A DNA stretch of 64,000 nucleotides from Albifimbria verrucaria (lineage: Eukaryota; Ascomycota; Sordariomycetes; Hypocreales; Stachybotryaceae). The DNA is taken from positions 6,386,001 to 6,450,000 of the forward strand of contig JAHREC010000018.1 in the NCBI GenBank assembly GCA_020081605.1, in the 5' to 3' direction. Shown here one piece after another: positions 21,652-36,156 of the stretch. The notes below the pieces were generated by a model. The model saw only the letters and a program-made list of their open reading frames with translations, ran no database searches and had not been told where the DNA came from. Made by a program: the position numbers and the translations under genes. Numbering within the stretch: position 1 is the stretch's first letter; every line of letters starts with the position of its first letter.

Positions 21652-24600
21652 ACTGCGGCGGAGAGACTCAACATAGGAGTAATAATTTAAGGATGCTGCA
21701 GGGTCATCAGGTAATATGATTTTAACCATAGAGAGGGCGGCCTGGCAGGTGACCGACCTTTAATATATATTATAAATGCTATAAATATAACCCTAACTTA
21801 AAACCGTTGTATATAGTCGGTATACAGAGTTTCGAGACTTAAATACCGTTTAGTATAGAATTAGCCTAAGTATAATCTATGCTGGTTATTGTAATTGAAT
21901 AATATTATATAATAAGTTGATTAATATTATATATATAATATCCACTTATAAAGGAATTTTATTATTTATTAATTTTTTATTTATTTATATAATATAGTAT
22001 TTAGTAGATAATATCTTTAGCTAGAATAAGAAAAACCGAACTCCCTTTAGTATTATCGATAAATAATTATATTCTTTTATATTAAATATTAAAATTATAT
22101 TCTTTAATAGGATTATATTATTTAACTAGCTTAAAAGTATAATATATAATAAAGCTAAGGATTAGAAATCTTATTTTTATTATATAATATAATCTAGCTT
22201 ACTTTTCTTATCCTACTATATATATACTCTAATCTCTATTTCTACCTTTATATTATTAAATATTAATATTAATATACTAAAATAAATCTATATAGGCTAA
22301 TAATTAAAATAATATTATTTTAAATAGTGAATTATTATAGCTATAGCCTTATTATTATAAGGTAGATAGTATAATTAAAGGAAGAAAATATTCTTCTAGC
22401 TATATACTTTAGCTAGCTTTAAAGTATATTTAATATTCTTAAATATCTACTTAATTTAAACCTTAATATTAATATTAATCTTAATAATATTTTAATTTTA
22501 ACCCTTTAATAATTAATTAATTAAATATAAATATAGTTTTTATATTTAATTATTTATTTTAATTAATATATTTAATAATATTATTAATATAAATAGCTTA
22601 ATTATATTATAGATTCTTCCTAGTTTATTTATTATAGCCTTTATATATAATATATTTAAAATAAAATATAATATAATATTAAATATAATATAATATAATA
22701 TTAATAATAATAGAAGAGGTAAATCTATAAATAATTAAAATATATACTTTAATACTAATTTATTTAGATTAATATTATAAGTATTTTTAGTTCTATACTA
22801 GTGGGGATAATTTAATATAAAAAAGGTTTAAGTTTTTAAAGATAGATTAAAATAATATTATTTATTAGCCTAATTATAAATATATTATAGTATTAAAACC
22901 TTTTAATAAGTAGATATATTAATTGAGTTCGATTTAAAGTATAGTTAATATTCTTTATAGCTTCTTTAATATTATAATTATATAATTTATCTCCTTAGAG
23001 TTAATATAATATAAACTAAGGAGAAGCTTTATAACTTCTTAATTATATATTAAAATATAAAAAAACTTAATATTATTCTATTAATATTAAATATATTATA
23101 TAGATTTTTATAAAATTATTATATATTATCATTTTTATTATTAAAAGATTTATTAAGCTATTAATTTATTTTATTTATTTTTTATTAATTAATTTATTAA
23201 TTTATTATTTAATTTATATTTTATTAATTTTAAGAATATATAAAATAATATTTTAAATAAGCTTTTATTTATTATTTATTTATAAATATAATTTTTAAAA
23301 TAATAATTTTTATTAAATATTTAAATAAATTTACTAAAAATAATCTTAAATTTTTATTATCTTAGAATTTTAATTTTAAATAAATAATTAAAAAATTTAT
23401 AAATATTTATTTTATTAATTTATTTAATAATTATATTTATTTTTAATTAATATTTATTATTTTTTTATTTAATATTTTTAGCTTAATTAATTTTATTCTT
23501 AAGGATTTATTATATAAATAATTTATTTATATTAATTATTATCTTTTTAATTTATTTAATATATAAAGTAATTATAATTATTATAATTAATTTAAATAAT
23601 AAAATATAAGAATCTTTAATAATAGTAAAGAGAATAATAATATAATATTAATTATTTTTTAAAAATATTTTTTAAAGCTTAATTCTCTTAAGCTTATATT
23701 ATTTTATTTTAACTTTATTTAAGTTATAATTAAAATAATAGTCTCTTTTAATTCTATTTAAAATTATTTTTTTAATTTTATTTATTAATTAAGCTATAAT
23801 ATTTATTCTTTAATTCTTTATAGCCTAACTCTTTTAATTAATATACTTAGCTTTAAATACTTATAATAATCTATTATTAAAGAATCTTAATTTAAATAAA
23901 ATCTAATTTAATTTATTTATAATAACTTTTATATTAAAAAATTTAATAATATTAATAATATTTTTATATATAGAATTAATAATAATTAAAATTAAAAATA
24001 CTTTAAAAAAAGCTAAAATTAATAATCTATCTTTAAAATTAAAAATACTAAGAGTATTTATAATAAAAGTTTATTTAATATTATTTTTTTAATTAATAAA
24101 AAACTAAATAATAAATATTTATAAATAAAATATTAATAATATTTTTAATTAATTTAAATAAAAAAATAATAATATTTTTTTTATTTTATTTAATTATTTA
24201 ATATTAATTAATTTATTTTATAATATTTATAATTTAAATTATTAATAAATATTATATAAATAATTAAATAAAAAAGCTTTTTTAAATATTAAGCTTTTTA
24301 AAATATTTAAAGGGATTTCCTAAGGATTTTAAATATATATAATAATAAAATAACTATAATCTAAGGCTTTTTAAATTATTAAAATATTAATAGAGCCTAT
24401 AATACTAAGAATAAAGACTTTTTAATATTATTTATAGATATTATTATAATAATTAAATAATTCTAAAATCTTTAATATAATTCTTTTAACTATAAATTAT
24501 ATATTTTTCTTAGGTTATAGGTTTCTTTATTCTAGGATAAAATATATATTTATTAACTAAGCCACTTATTAAACTCCACCCAGTTCCATAATAATCAACT

Positions 24601-24700
24601 GAATATAAATTATATCCAGGCCCACCTATCGATACTATAAATTTAATAAACTATATCTCTGCTTATAAACAGTATTAAAATAAAATATACTCTATAATAC
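21652..24700 (+). repeat. RIP-degenerated copy of the 12,156-15,198 segment
   Basis: This very AT-rich block lines up base for base with 12,156-15,198 at a near-constant offset of about 9.5 kb. Anchors include 21,654 with 12,158 (GCGGCGGAGAGAC), about 22,195 with 12,702 (the RidA stop region), 22,425-22,450 with about 12,917-12,945 (AGCTAGCTTTAAAGT), about 23,083-23,190 with about 13,580-13,690, and 24,580-24,690 with 15,080-15,190. Almost every C or G of the other copy is T or A here, on both strands, which is the hallmark of repeat-induced point mutation in Pezizomycotina. No open reading frame survives, so the RidA and NmrA counterparts are destroyed. The two ends are less mutated than the centre. 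Confidence 0.9.
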
Positions 24701-25220
24701 TATAAGCATAATATATTTATCTTTAGTATTATAGAACCTCTGATTCATCGGGAATCCAGCGCGAACGAATTAGATAAGATAAATATATTAATAGCTACTA
24801 TGGTTACTCTATCTCTCTATATAGTATCTAGTATCTAACAGCGAAGCTACTGAGATTACTAAGTATATCTCCTTAAATAGAATAAGGAGCTAGAAATATA
24901 GTAACTTTATAATACCTTAATTATTATAATAGTATATAAAGCAATATCTTAAACTATTACTCTTTTAGTATAGCTATATATAACTATGCTATATGGTAGT
25001 GTATCTATTTTCAGCTAGTTTACGATACTCTAATATCACTTGGTCATTTCCCTTGTCCATGACTGATCCGGCTCCTTACTCCATTCAAGGAGATTGACTA
25101 TATCCTATCACTCCCTGTATTACTCCTGTGGCATAAGCCGGCCGTTTTTGCTCTGACACTTAGCATTTTCTTCATATATATCCTTAGTACTAACATTGTC
25201 CGGTCATGATATTACTTGTT
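24701..25220. other. AT-rich flank
   Basis: Composition rises from very AT-rich to normal across this stretch. It does not align with the other copy of the duplicated segment. Pieces such as CGGGAATCCAGCGCGAACGAA at about 24,750 resemble islands left in a mutated repeat. I cannot name an element. Confidence 0.4.
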
Positions 25221-26524
25221 CTAGGCTTGAACCGAGCGATTTATAACGAGGGAACAAAGTAAATCAGAAGTAAGCTCGTGTGTATCCGACCTAAGAGACT
25301 TCGGTACGAATGAGCCAGAAGGAGTTCCTGCTTTCCATGATAGTCCCAAGCAAGTGGAAAATAATCGAGCAGCCTCAGCGTTGCTATTGGAAAAGTTGCC
25401 CGTCAGCCCCTGCGTTACGTACATTGGATGCGTCCTACTGCTGACAATTGTCGCAACAACCTAATATTGTTAGCAGATTTGACGGGTTCTTGATGAATAA
25501 ATAAACTTACGTTATACAAGTCATCTGACTGCTGCACTGGTGATATTTCGACGCCATACCTAGACCTAGGCTTCGCCGCAGCATTCTTTATGGAAGCACT
25601 TACTATGTTCTCCATGCCGAGATGCCCTTTTGACACTTCGGTTAGATCGGATCCCTTTTCTCTTATCATTCCGTCGATAAACTGACGAAACTATTAGAGT
25701 GTCATCAAGTCGGCCTTCGCTTCAGCATTTGCTTGCTTATCGGGCACGCTACAGAGCAGGGTGGCGCCCGCAGATATGGGATATCGTAGCATTCGCCTTT
25801 CAAAAAGAAAAGGAAACAAGTGAAAGATGCATAAGCGGTATATCCGAGATTGAATAGGCTACACCTGCTATAGTACTGAAAATGGTGGGGACGTATCCTT
25901 CGCATCATATGTACCATAGGTCTAGCCCATGCACGAACTTTAGCTGCCGACACTTTAACTCGAAGTGGCAGCCTGGGGATGTGTTGTTGTGTGAAATTTC
26001 CATTGTTGTGGCATTCTGAGAATCCGATTGAACTATTGCCCAGCGATATGCTGGTCTAAAGGGCAATCTCAATTTTCGGTTCCATCACTTGGTTCAAATC
26101 CAATGGCTATGGCCAATCGCCAGTGTTCGAGGGTAATTTCGAGTTCTCTAGCCATCATCTGGAGGTCCTCCATAGATCACCGACACCTTTCAGCCTGATA
26201 AAATTCCTTCCAGGCCCTCCACTGGATGATGACCATCTCGGCCCTCAACTTGAAGACCTTTGAGTTTGGCATTCTTTCTAGTCGTCATAGTCACAACAAC
26301 TATCTAGTGGCTCATTCAATGAAGGGTATTCCTTACAAGTTATTCTGGGAATCAACATGATAAGCTGGATGCGCTAGAAACATCGGCCCCTGCAAAGCGA
26401 TCGATGAATAGTTTACGACTGACTCGGTCTCCTCTTGACAAGCGCGAACAGATTGCTCTAGCTCAAGCTGGAGACCAGCATTCTGGCCAGTCTTGACGTA
26501 GTATGTGCGGGGAGGGTGGTCCAC
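25221..26524 (-). other. Unrecognised multi-exon coding region, possibly degraded
   Basis: Minus-strand stretches with protein-like content appear in order. The first is MDHPPRTYYVKTGQNAG at about 26,524 through YHVDSQNN, then a possible intron (GTAAGG to GACTAG, about 26,338-26,279). Next come NAKLKGLQVEGRDGHHPVEG and, near 25,890-25,790, TIAGVAYSISDIPLMHLSLV. After another intron-like gap, GMIREKGSDLTEVSKGHLGM is followed by a clear intron (GTAAGTTTATTT to AATATTAG, about 25,510-25,460), VVATIVSSRTHPMYVTQGLT and FSTCLGLSWKAGTPSG, ending INRSVQA at 25,221. Frames shift in the middle part. It is divergent from the cyclase gene. I do not recognise the family. Confidence 0.4.
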
Positions 26525-26734
26525 ATTTACCGTGACTTTGGCCCGGTCTGGGTCTGGTTACGCAACGACTAATGTACGGCAAGCCAGAACAAGGAATCTG
26601 CCGAGGTATACTACTTAAACCCCATTACTAAGTAGGACTATGCGTCCTCCCCTTCTCTCCCTCCCTCTCACTTTACTTGACATCCCCGACTTGCTCGCTC
26701 AGTCTGAAACTACTTTGACTAAAACTCAAGAAAC
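26525..26734. promoter_or_regulatory. Promoter region of the cyclase gene
   Basis: The ~210 bp before the cyclase ATG include a pyrimidine-rich tract (TCCTCCCCTTCTCTCCCTCC at about 26,644), common just upstream of fungal transcription starts. It is also the 5' flank of the divergent minus-strand coding region. Confidence 0.35.
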
Positions 26735-28057
26735 ATGTCGTTGCCTTTGAGGAAAGACTTGAAGCCTCAAGATGGGGAGCCACCCGATTCCGCCTGGATT
26801 TGGGGTCCTGAGGATCAGGTATTTAAGTCTTGCATCACGCTCAGGCTGGATGATTAATGAGCTCGAAGGTCGGAAGATTAAACTTACAGACCTCCCAAAG
26901 AATCAAGAACGCCATGGCTGCTGCGAGGCATGGTGAAGTGATCCCACTTGAGTAAGTTGCTTGCAAGAGTATCCCTGGACCTTCCGAGGCCTAACTTCCG
27001 CCTAGCATGGAATATAGTGAATTATCACCCCCGTGTTTTGGACGGCAGTCGTTTGAGCATAAAATCGTTCAACTTGCTCCGTATGCGTTCGACGAAACAA
27101 ATGGATTGAATCCACAGAGTATATCGCAATGGGATGGGTTTCGACACGTAGGTGTTGCGGTTATGATTTGTAAAATTATAGATACTGACATTTTCAAAGT
27201 TTGGTCACATAGGGACTGGGTATTTCTACAACAAGGTCTGGAAAAGTATTTCCTCTTGTTCAGGGGATTTACAGAGACTAACCGCGTATACAGACAACCG
27301 CAGATGATGTCCAAGGGCCCAATGCGAACAACAAGTGCGGAATCCAAGCCTGGGCAGAAAAAGGCATCGTTGGTCGAGGTATTCTTCTTGATTATGGTCG
27401 CTATGCTGAACAAAACAACATCAATCCTTCCTTCTATGACACATGGAAGATAACCTACCTGGACTTACAAAATGTGGCCAAGGCACAAGGCATCGACCTA
27501 CGACCTGAGCGTGAGGGAGGCGATGTTAATGTTGGTGACATTCTGATAATAAGAACTGGATTCCTCAAACATGGTCGCGGTTTGTCGAAAGCCGAAAGGG
27601 AAGCCGTTCATTTAAGACCGTTACAAGCAGAAGATGGCAACATACAGCGGTATATTGGATTGGAGCAGAGCGAAGAGATTTGCGATTTTCTACATGATTC
27701 TTATTTCTCGGCCGTGGCTGGAGATCAGCCAGCGTTTGAAGCATGGCCTACAACCAAGGGTAACTACACCTTCACAATCATTCATGGATATACAAGCTCG
27801 GATAGCTGACAATTCAGACAGAGTACTGGCTTCATGAGAAGTTACTGGCCCTATGGGGATGTCCTATCGGTGAGCTATGGGACCTCGAAAGACTTTCAGA
27901 GAGCTGTGCCGAGAAGCAGCAGTGGACATTTTTTGTGACGAGCGCACCCAATAATGTTAATGGTGAGTACAGCACTAGAGTTACGGCAGTGCGTTAAAAC
28001 TAATCGACGAAAACAGGAGGAATTGGGAGTACCGCCAACGCATTAGCTATACTATGA
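26735..28057 (+). CDS. Putative cyclase / kynurenine-formamidase-like metal hydrolase (PF04199)
   Basis: The ATG at 26,735 opens MSLPLRKDLKPQDGEPPDSA. Six short introns are readable by GT/AG and frame. Exons carry SQRIKNAMAAARHGEVIPLE, FGRQSFEHKIVQLAP, LNPQSISQWDGFRH, FGHIGTGYFYNK, GIQAWAEKGIVGRGILLDYG, VNVGDILIIRTGFLK and WLHEKLLALWGCPIGELWDL, ending GGIGSTANALAIL at 28,057. This is the fungal branch of the cyclase/formamidase family, with the QWDG-RH-GH region near the metal site and the GDxxxxRTG loop. The gene is intact with no frame break, unusual for this window. A piece of it is duplicated at 15,191-15,303. It may act with the RidA and NmrA genes of the duplicated segment in one pathway (inference). 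Substrate unknown. Confidence 0.85.
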
Positions 28058-29142
28058 ATCAGGCGTGCTTAAATATTGCCAGCATGTTGTCATAGCTAGA
28101 ACCGATGGCCGGGTTTGATATTTAATTAAATGGTGGCCAACTCTCACATGATGTTTTATCATCATAAAATTTTCACTGAACATGTTCCTTCTCAATGAGT
28201 AACCAAATGTTGAGGCGACCTGGGAATGGAGGCTTGTTAGCGTTTAATGTCTCATTGCCTGTGCTAACGCAGTCTTTGTTTCTGCTTAGAGTAACTGTTT
28301 TGGAGTGCCTCGGTCAACTCCAGGATGTAGTTTTGCCGTTCTCAGCGGTTCAAGTCCTCAGTTTATGGTAATTCTCACTTTGGGTCGGGGCTACTGACTA
28401 CTTCTAATCTATACTTCCTTCAATTGTAGATAATTATTCCAACGGTTGGGTTTGCTGCATGTCTTCCAGTGGGTCGGGGATACAAAAACATGCGGGTCAT
28501 GAATGGGACCATGATGAGAGAGAAAAATTTATGGCATCAGATAGCCTAGGCCTTGGATGGAAGGGGTATCGCTATAACGGCTATGGGGGCTTTCATATCT
28601 ACCTGATAGCAAGTGATTCATCTTTATGATGTCTAATCATTGTAAGCATCATAGGAAAGACGCCGGTAGGCATTCATTTAAATACTTCACACACTAAGAG
28701 TGATATGCGTGATCTGTCCAATCTCAGTTTCCTAGTTCCTACATTGGCCAAAGGTGCCTGGTGCAGTGTCGCAATGTACTGATTAATACATGTAACCGTA
28801 TATTTGTCAGTATTATCGTGAAAGGTGCCGTGTGAATGTTGTTTATTGTCATCCCAGTTAAACTAGAATACAGGCTCATAGTCGAGTAAAGAATTAGATC
28901 AGAAAACAATGTGGCAATGCTGTTATTTGGAAGGAGGCTGCGTGGGCTGCGCAAAAACAAGAGACTCGACAGGAACCGGAAGGCTACTTCAGCCAAGACA
29001 ATTGTGCGGACTGAAACTAGATTGTGGACATCATTTATTTGTACCCTATCTATGTATGGATGGCGTTCTTGACGCGGCTGCGTGCATAATTTGTCGGCCA
29101 ATCGCATGCATTGATTGCATATCCAAACAGTGAGCTTTACGC
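28058..29142. other. Intergenic region
   Basis: It separates the 3' ends of the cyclase and subtilisin genes. Short phrases around 28,290-28,640 look weakly coding and may contain an intron-like gap (about 28,370-28,430), but no frame is long enough and no family is recognised. Confidence 0.4.
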
Positions 29143-30582
<1,440 letters not shown>

Positions 30583-32491
30583 GATGAATACGACAGAGAC
30601 GGCTGTGGGAAGACAAGGAGCTTGCGGGATGAAGCTTGTGAGAACTGAAGGAGAGGGCGGGATGTCGTTGGCCTTTATCCTCGTCCGAGCCTATTGCGAA
30701 TGCTCATACCGCGACAACAAACACCGAGGACTCCATCAAGGTCGAAAGAGTTTACATGGATGTCATAATTATGCGATATGTCGATGTTTGCGCCATAATA
30801 CGTCTTACTGCTAAGCTTCCTAAACAGTCTGGCCGGTACTACCAAGTACGGAAGGTCGCCAACTAATTCTTATCACGACACCAGCTCATTCTGGGTCCTG
30901 CACACCACTTACAAACATGGTTCAATGCAATATTTTGCACAATGGAGACTTTCTTCTATCACGTATCTTCTAATGAAGTTCAAAGTTTCTGATCAAAGCA
31001 CAGTTGGTGAAGAAGTTGTGTTTAAACATCGTATTTAATTTGCTAGATCTAATTGTCTCCACAATAGATTCCCATCGGCAAATTCGGCAATCAGTGACGG
31101 AGAGGGAGCTAAGAATGCCGAAATGCCAAGACAATGGCGGAGCTCATCAGTTCTTGAGCTAGTCTATATAAGACAGCTCAACTATTACTGAAGCTGAACT
31201 AAACATGACACACGACTATGGCGTGACCGGACTTGAACACTGAATATGGCATGTGCAATCCTGTCAGTTCCTGCATCTCTTGGTCACATCAGCCGCAATT
31301 CACTTTGGGCCGCAACGAATCAAGTTCTCCCAAAAACCTATTCGGTAGGTTGCTCAAGGAGTGAGGCCTTGTGAGGCCTGAGGAAATGCAACCTAAGCAT
31401 GTTTCAACGATACATTCAATTCAGATACCTCGACCCTTGTCCTGTTAGACGTGCACTGGATTCCCTTTTGTTTCGGTAATATGACCGAAAAGTAGGCACT
31501 GTCTCCTCGGTTAGATGGGCACGTATGCAGTCAAGAGCCATCAGTCAAGCCAACAAAATTAACTCGCCATTTCATTAAGACATGGGTTAGGTTTCTCAAT
31601 ATGGGATGAGAACAAGCTGGCAACCTTCCCAATGCGAATCAAATCGCTCGGGCAGTCGTAGGCACCCATATGGAAATTTTATTCCCCATCGGACTTGGTT
31701 GCGAAATTTACTGCCAAGCCCTATAATGTGCGCTTTATCTCTTGGCGATAGACGGTTCCCGTAGAAATTTCTCTTGGTGCTATTGAATGAGACGTCTTAT
31801 TTTCTGTCACTTTCTCAATAACTGAATCTCGTATTCATGATGGCCAAACATACTTAGCGGTACAAATTCAGTTAGATATTTAAGGCACGAGCAACGCATT
31901 ATTGTGTTACCAGTGAATAGTGCGAAAACGCCCTTAAAGGAGGTCACATAAGTCCACCCGGCCTTAAAAGAAGGGGAAAAAAGAAAATGGTTCCAATTGT
32001 AAGAAAAGTACTGCAGGGTTAAAATGAAATTTCTAAGCTCGTCGTGGCAGAGTAACTCAACCGAGCCGAACAACCAGAGATGATTGCAAGACTTGGGAAG
32101 TGGGAACTTGTCGAATATCACCTGACTCTTGATCATTGTTATGTACGACTAGCTGATTACTATTGATTAATATCTGTACTACATCTTTATTTTTTTGCTA
32201 TCACAACTGTGGAATTTGGGTGCTGAGTACGATAACAGGTGTTCCTTATTATCTTCGGTATAGGGTAAGTAGACATAATTAACGTAGCGAAAAGCATTGT
32301 CAACCAGAAGAAGAATCTGTTCAAAAGGATTGATTCAAATAAATGAGTAAAACGCGGTGGCAATAGCTTAAGGATAGACTGGTGATCATAACCCCCAGCA
32401 CTGTAAAGACTCTTGAAAATGAAAGCAATTATGAATAAGTTTCCTTTCATAAACTGTGCTCAGCCAGTCCACACTTTCTCAGTGAATATTC
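30583..32491. other. Long upstream region of the subtilisin gene and intergenic DNA
   Basis: About 1.9 kb without a supportable gene. The 5' flank of the protease occupies the first part. Small minus-strand frames near 31,807-32,450 are AT-rich with no family match. No repeat or RNA gene is evident. Confidence 0.45.
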
Positions 32492-33557
32492 CTAGCCCTG
32501 CCAAAGTGGTGGCCCAGGCATAGGGTAAGTCTAGAGATTGTGAGTTGTAAGAACAGGGATGTGATAAGATAATATACTAACTGTGTCGTGGGCGTGAATG
32601 TTATAGAACCAGTTGGTCCCCTGATCAATTGCAAAACTAATATCGAGGTCCTAGAAGTGGAAGGATGTAAGTGTTCATTCAAAGTTGACGGAGTAAAGAA
32701 AATCTTGAGCATTAACACCAGAAATCCTGACCTTTTCGTAAACACCAGGGAACGCGACAAGTTGGTGGTCCTCGGGAAGGTTTGTCCCAGGTCCGTTCAC
32801 GTCCAAATGGATGCAATTTGCGAAAAATTGCACCGGCCCAGTCTCAAGATTAATCATTTCGTGTCGCAAGATGTATTTACCAGGCTTGAGTGACGCTGGG
32901 ATGGGGATATTCCACCAACCGTAAGGGTTTAGATCTCGCATTGCCCAGCGACCCTCGGTCCAGGTGCCACTCAGTAAGCCTTCCTCGAAGACTTTGAACC
33001 TGAACATAAGTCAATCATAGCCCGATCAGATGGTCAGACGAAACAGGGCCTCAGGCCTCTTCATTGGCAAAGATTAGACGGAATAGATCAAACACACCAG
33101 ATAGGAGCCTCTAGATTAACCGATTGGCAGCCTTCATCTGGGCAGGCTGCCATATAGGCTAAAATAGGCCCATGTTCATGGGCAAAGCTCATATTGATCT
33201 TTACAGAATCTCCTGCATTGATCTTCCCATGGTATGCCTTTGGATGAACCGTTCCAGGGTCACCGCAGATCATTCTAGGGTCATCAAGCGTTTGAATCTG
33301 ATAATCCCATCTCCATAAACGCTGAATACTTCCCTCAATATTTTTAAAGTCTTTCCAGTTTCTGTCAATGACGATTGCGATTAGACAAATTTATTGAGAA
33401 CATTATTGAGGAGGGAGCTAGAATATGTGAGATTTGTTACGTACGAAGGATGGAAAACGCCGTTGATGTAATATTCTAAACCACCACCATGGCCATAGAC
33501 AATGCCTACGCATGCAAGCAGCAAAGCTGCAATCACACGTGAGAAAACGATTGCCAT
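32492..33557 (-). CDS. AA9 lytic polysaccharide monooxygenase
   Basis: Four exons start at 33,557 with a signal peptide (MAIVFSRVIAALLLACVGIVYG) directly followed by His (HGGGLEYYINGVFHPS), the N-terminal His of the copper histidine brace. Exon 2 carries MICGDPGTVHPKAYHGKINA, HEHGPILAYMAACPDEGC (second brace His region) and EAPIW. Exon 3 has TEGRWAMRDLNPYGWWNIPI, YILRHEMINLETGPVQFFAN-C and LPEDHQLVAFPGVYEK. A further exon reads DLDISFAIDQGTNWFYNIHA, and a last short one TYPMPGPPLWQG. Introns follow GT/AG (for example GTTAGT to TCTCTAG before the last exon). The protein oxidatively cleaves cellulose or related beta-glucans with copper and a reductant. The axial Tyr of the QxYxxC motif is Phe here (32,822-32,824). 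No CBM1 is visible. Confidence 0.9.
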
Positions 33558-36156
33558 GTTGAGATGTGTTTGAAAGGTTGCAGGTGGAAGCTTTAGCATG
33601 GACTATAGAGAAGACCTTTCGTCAGGCATAAGACTCTCCTTAAATACTTCTTGGGCCCTTTCACTTTTGTAAGCAACAAAAGTCTTCCTTGTCTTGTTGC
33701 TTGCTATGACACTCATCGTCACACCCGTAGTCGTATCCAGGTGCGGAGAGTGTACAGAATTCTATTGGCATACGCGGTCCATCCTTTCATCCAGATTGTG
33801 GGTTATTAACTTGAGTATTGATGCATTCCCCATACTAAAATTATATAACCCCATCTGTAAGTTTATGTAACGTTTCAGATGAGCTTTGTTGGGAACATCG
33901 GCAGATGTTGAAGGTATAAAAGAGAGAAGACATTGAAGTGGGGATGAAGAAAGGGAATCGAGTGCTCCTTTCTAGCTTTCCAAGCCAAAAACGGATCCCT
34001 GTAAACATATTGGTGATATTTACTGGGGAATACACCATGTCAGTAGGCGTAGGACTGCAGCTCAGGTCAAGCTTGCGGGGTGTGAAGGCAGCACACGTCG
34101 GAGCAAACAACTACCGGCATGGTAGCCAGGCATTCAGCTTCATCAGTGACATGGGTGTCAGCAGATACGAATTAGAAGAGCCTATCAAGAGAAGAATATG
34201 TAGATCATGATCAGAACAGTAAAAAGGCGCACACGGATAAGTCATAGAGTCTAAATACGGGCATTGACAAGCACCCAGGCGGCAAGATGGGGTCCGAGTG
34301 GCTCAGTAGCTCGTGCTGAGGAATGGTAGGGTTTCATGGGAGCGTCTTGATCATGTAGGCTAATCAAAATAAATTGTCTGCCACTATCAATATGATGGGT
34401 GGTAGGGAGCATATGCGGGACGTGAGTACCAGCCTGCCTGTTGTCTCCTTTTCGAGAGACCGCCGAACTCACCAACCCCGGGCTTGTTATTTGCTCCATC
34501 CTCAAATGAATCATACAGCAAACCTCAAGGTCATTTTAGAAACGTAGTACACATGACTATACTGATATGTAATCTTCCAGTAGGCTCTATCCACAGCGAT
34601 TATTGGACGAGGGACTCTGATTGATGGTTTTCTCCCGGCCGAGACGGTGCTTTAGCTGTCTTTCCCCGCTCTGAAGCTGAATTTAGGCGTAATAAGATTC
34701 TCAGTTATGATTCGGGTACAGAGGATAGAGTGTTCTTTGAGAAAGGGAGTGGATGACGCAGAGACTGGGGCATCCAAGCTGGGAAACCCAGGTGTCGAGA
34801 GACTTTGGGGACAATTTAATAGCTAGGGAATAATTTTCGACAGTACCAGCCTAAAGGCTGATTGCTGAAGAGTACTGAAGGTTACGTTACCCAGTCAGGT
34901 TGAATTAGGGGCTGCGCACTTGCGATCGAGTCAGCATCATCCCATCTAGCTGCAAATGAATCAGACATGATGGTTTTCATTGATGACTTGCATCAGACTC
35001 ATGGAGATGATCATATTCATCTGAATGCCAGGAATCTACTTCCATAACTAATATCCTTAGAACATACATCATTGTCTTCATTACTGGTTTGACGCATGAG
35101 GTTGACAAGATATGACTACCCCACCGGCAGTTTCGCCATCCTCACACTAAGTAATGATGCCTAATCTCTACCCCTCGGTTGGTTCTCCTAGCCGGGCCCT
35201 CTTTGAAAGTTATTACATCGTAGGGCGCTTGATTGTAGCTACTGGAGCCTGTGAATCTGGCGGTCTGCAAGAGAAAATATGCTGGTCTACCAGAGGCCCA
35301 ACAGCGACGCCAGCATTGACGCTGACAGAGACACCCTTTGAGCCGAGCGATTGTAAATCCTGCGTTAATTTACAGTGAACCGGTGAAAAGGGCCATCACT
35401 TAGGCTTGGCTTTAGTCTTCTTCTCATTTGCAGTCCTCGTTATTTTCTTTGTGAGAGACCATAGGCTCGATATCGAAGGAACCACTTCACGCAATGGGAT
35501 TGGGTTTTCCATGAGATGTTATGATCAAAATCTGTCTTTGAGAGCTTAAGTTGTGTTGGTATCCTCGTTCAAAGGGTGTTCTGTCCGACTCAGGTGGTAC
35601 CAAATTAGCCATAAGGGGCTGTGCATTTCACGGCCCCTGAAAGACTCTCACTTCTGGCTGGGCTATATCCTGTATTCTCTTCTAGTGCACCATGAAATAG
35701 AGATTGATGAGCTTTTAGCATGAAATTGAAATGAACCAGCTGGAGTGATTGGTCACAGAGTGTAATGCAATGTAGACACAATTCTATCCCAGCTGAATGC
35801 AAAGATTGCTATATTGAACCAAGCGAGGTATCATCCTACATAGCATCTTCTAACAGACAATCTCCCCATCCTTTTCACATTTTTTTCCACCATGCTGCTT
35901 GTGATGGGAGTCATCACTCGGTGAAAGCTTTCCAACATAATTGCCTTCCAAGTTAGGATAGTTCCCTAATTCGGCCTACTTCTCCGTGTTTGCGTCACAC
36001 GTTCTGTGTAAATGCTCGGCCGGATTCTCTAGCCAAAACACAGGACTTGGTTTAAAACCTAAGCTAGCCCGGGACTTTCAGCTCTAAAGGTAAGATTTGT
36101 GGCGAATATTGTAAGATTTGGAGTGGAAGTTGAGGTTCAGTTCTCATAATTCACCA
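33558..36156. other. Long intergenic region
   Basis: About 2.6 kb between the AA9 and GH55 genes. I translated the longer frames on both strands and found no signal peptides, catalytic motifs or consistent multi-exon reading. It contains the AA9 promoter (an ACAAAAGT-type repeat around 33,660-33,690) and the 3' flank of the GH55 gene. Confidence 0.45.

Noticed and set aside
21652..24700. Mitochondrial insertion or centromere-like AT block
   Set aside because: The block aligns colinearly with 12,156-15,198 with transition-type differences, which explains its composition fully.
24701..25060. LTR of a retrotransposon next to the RIP block
   Set aside because: No paired LTR, primer-binding site or target duplication could be recognised by eye.
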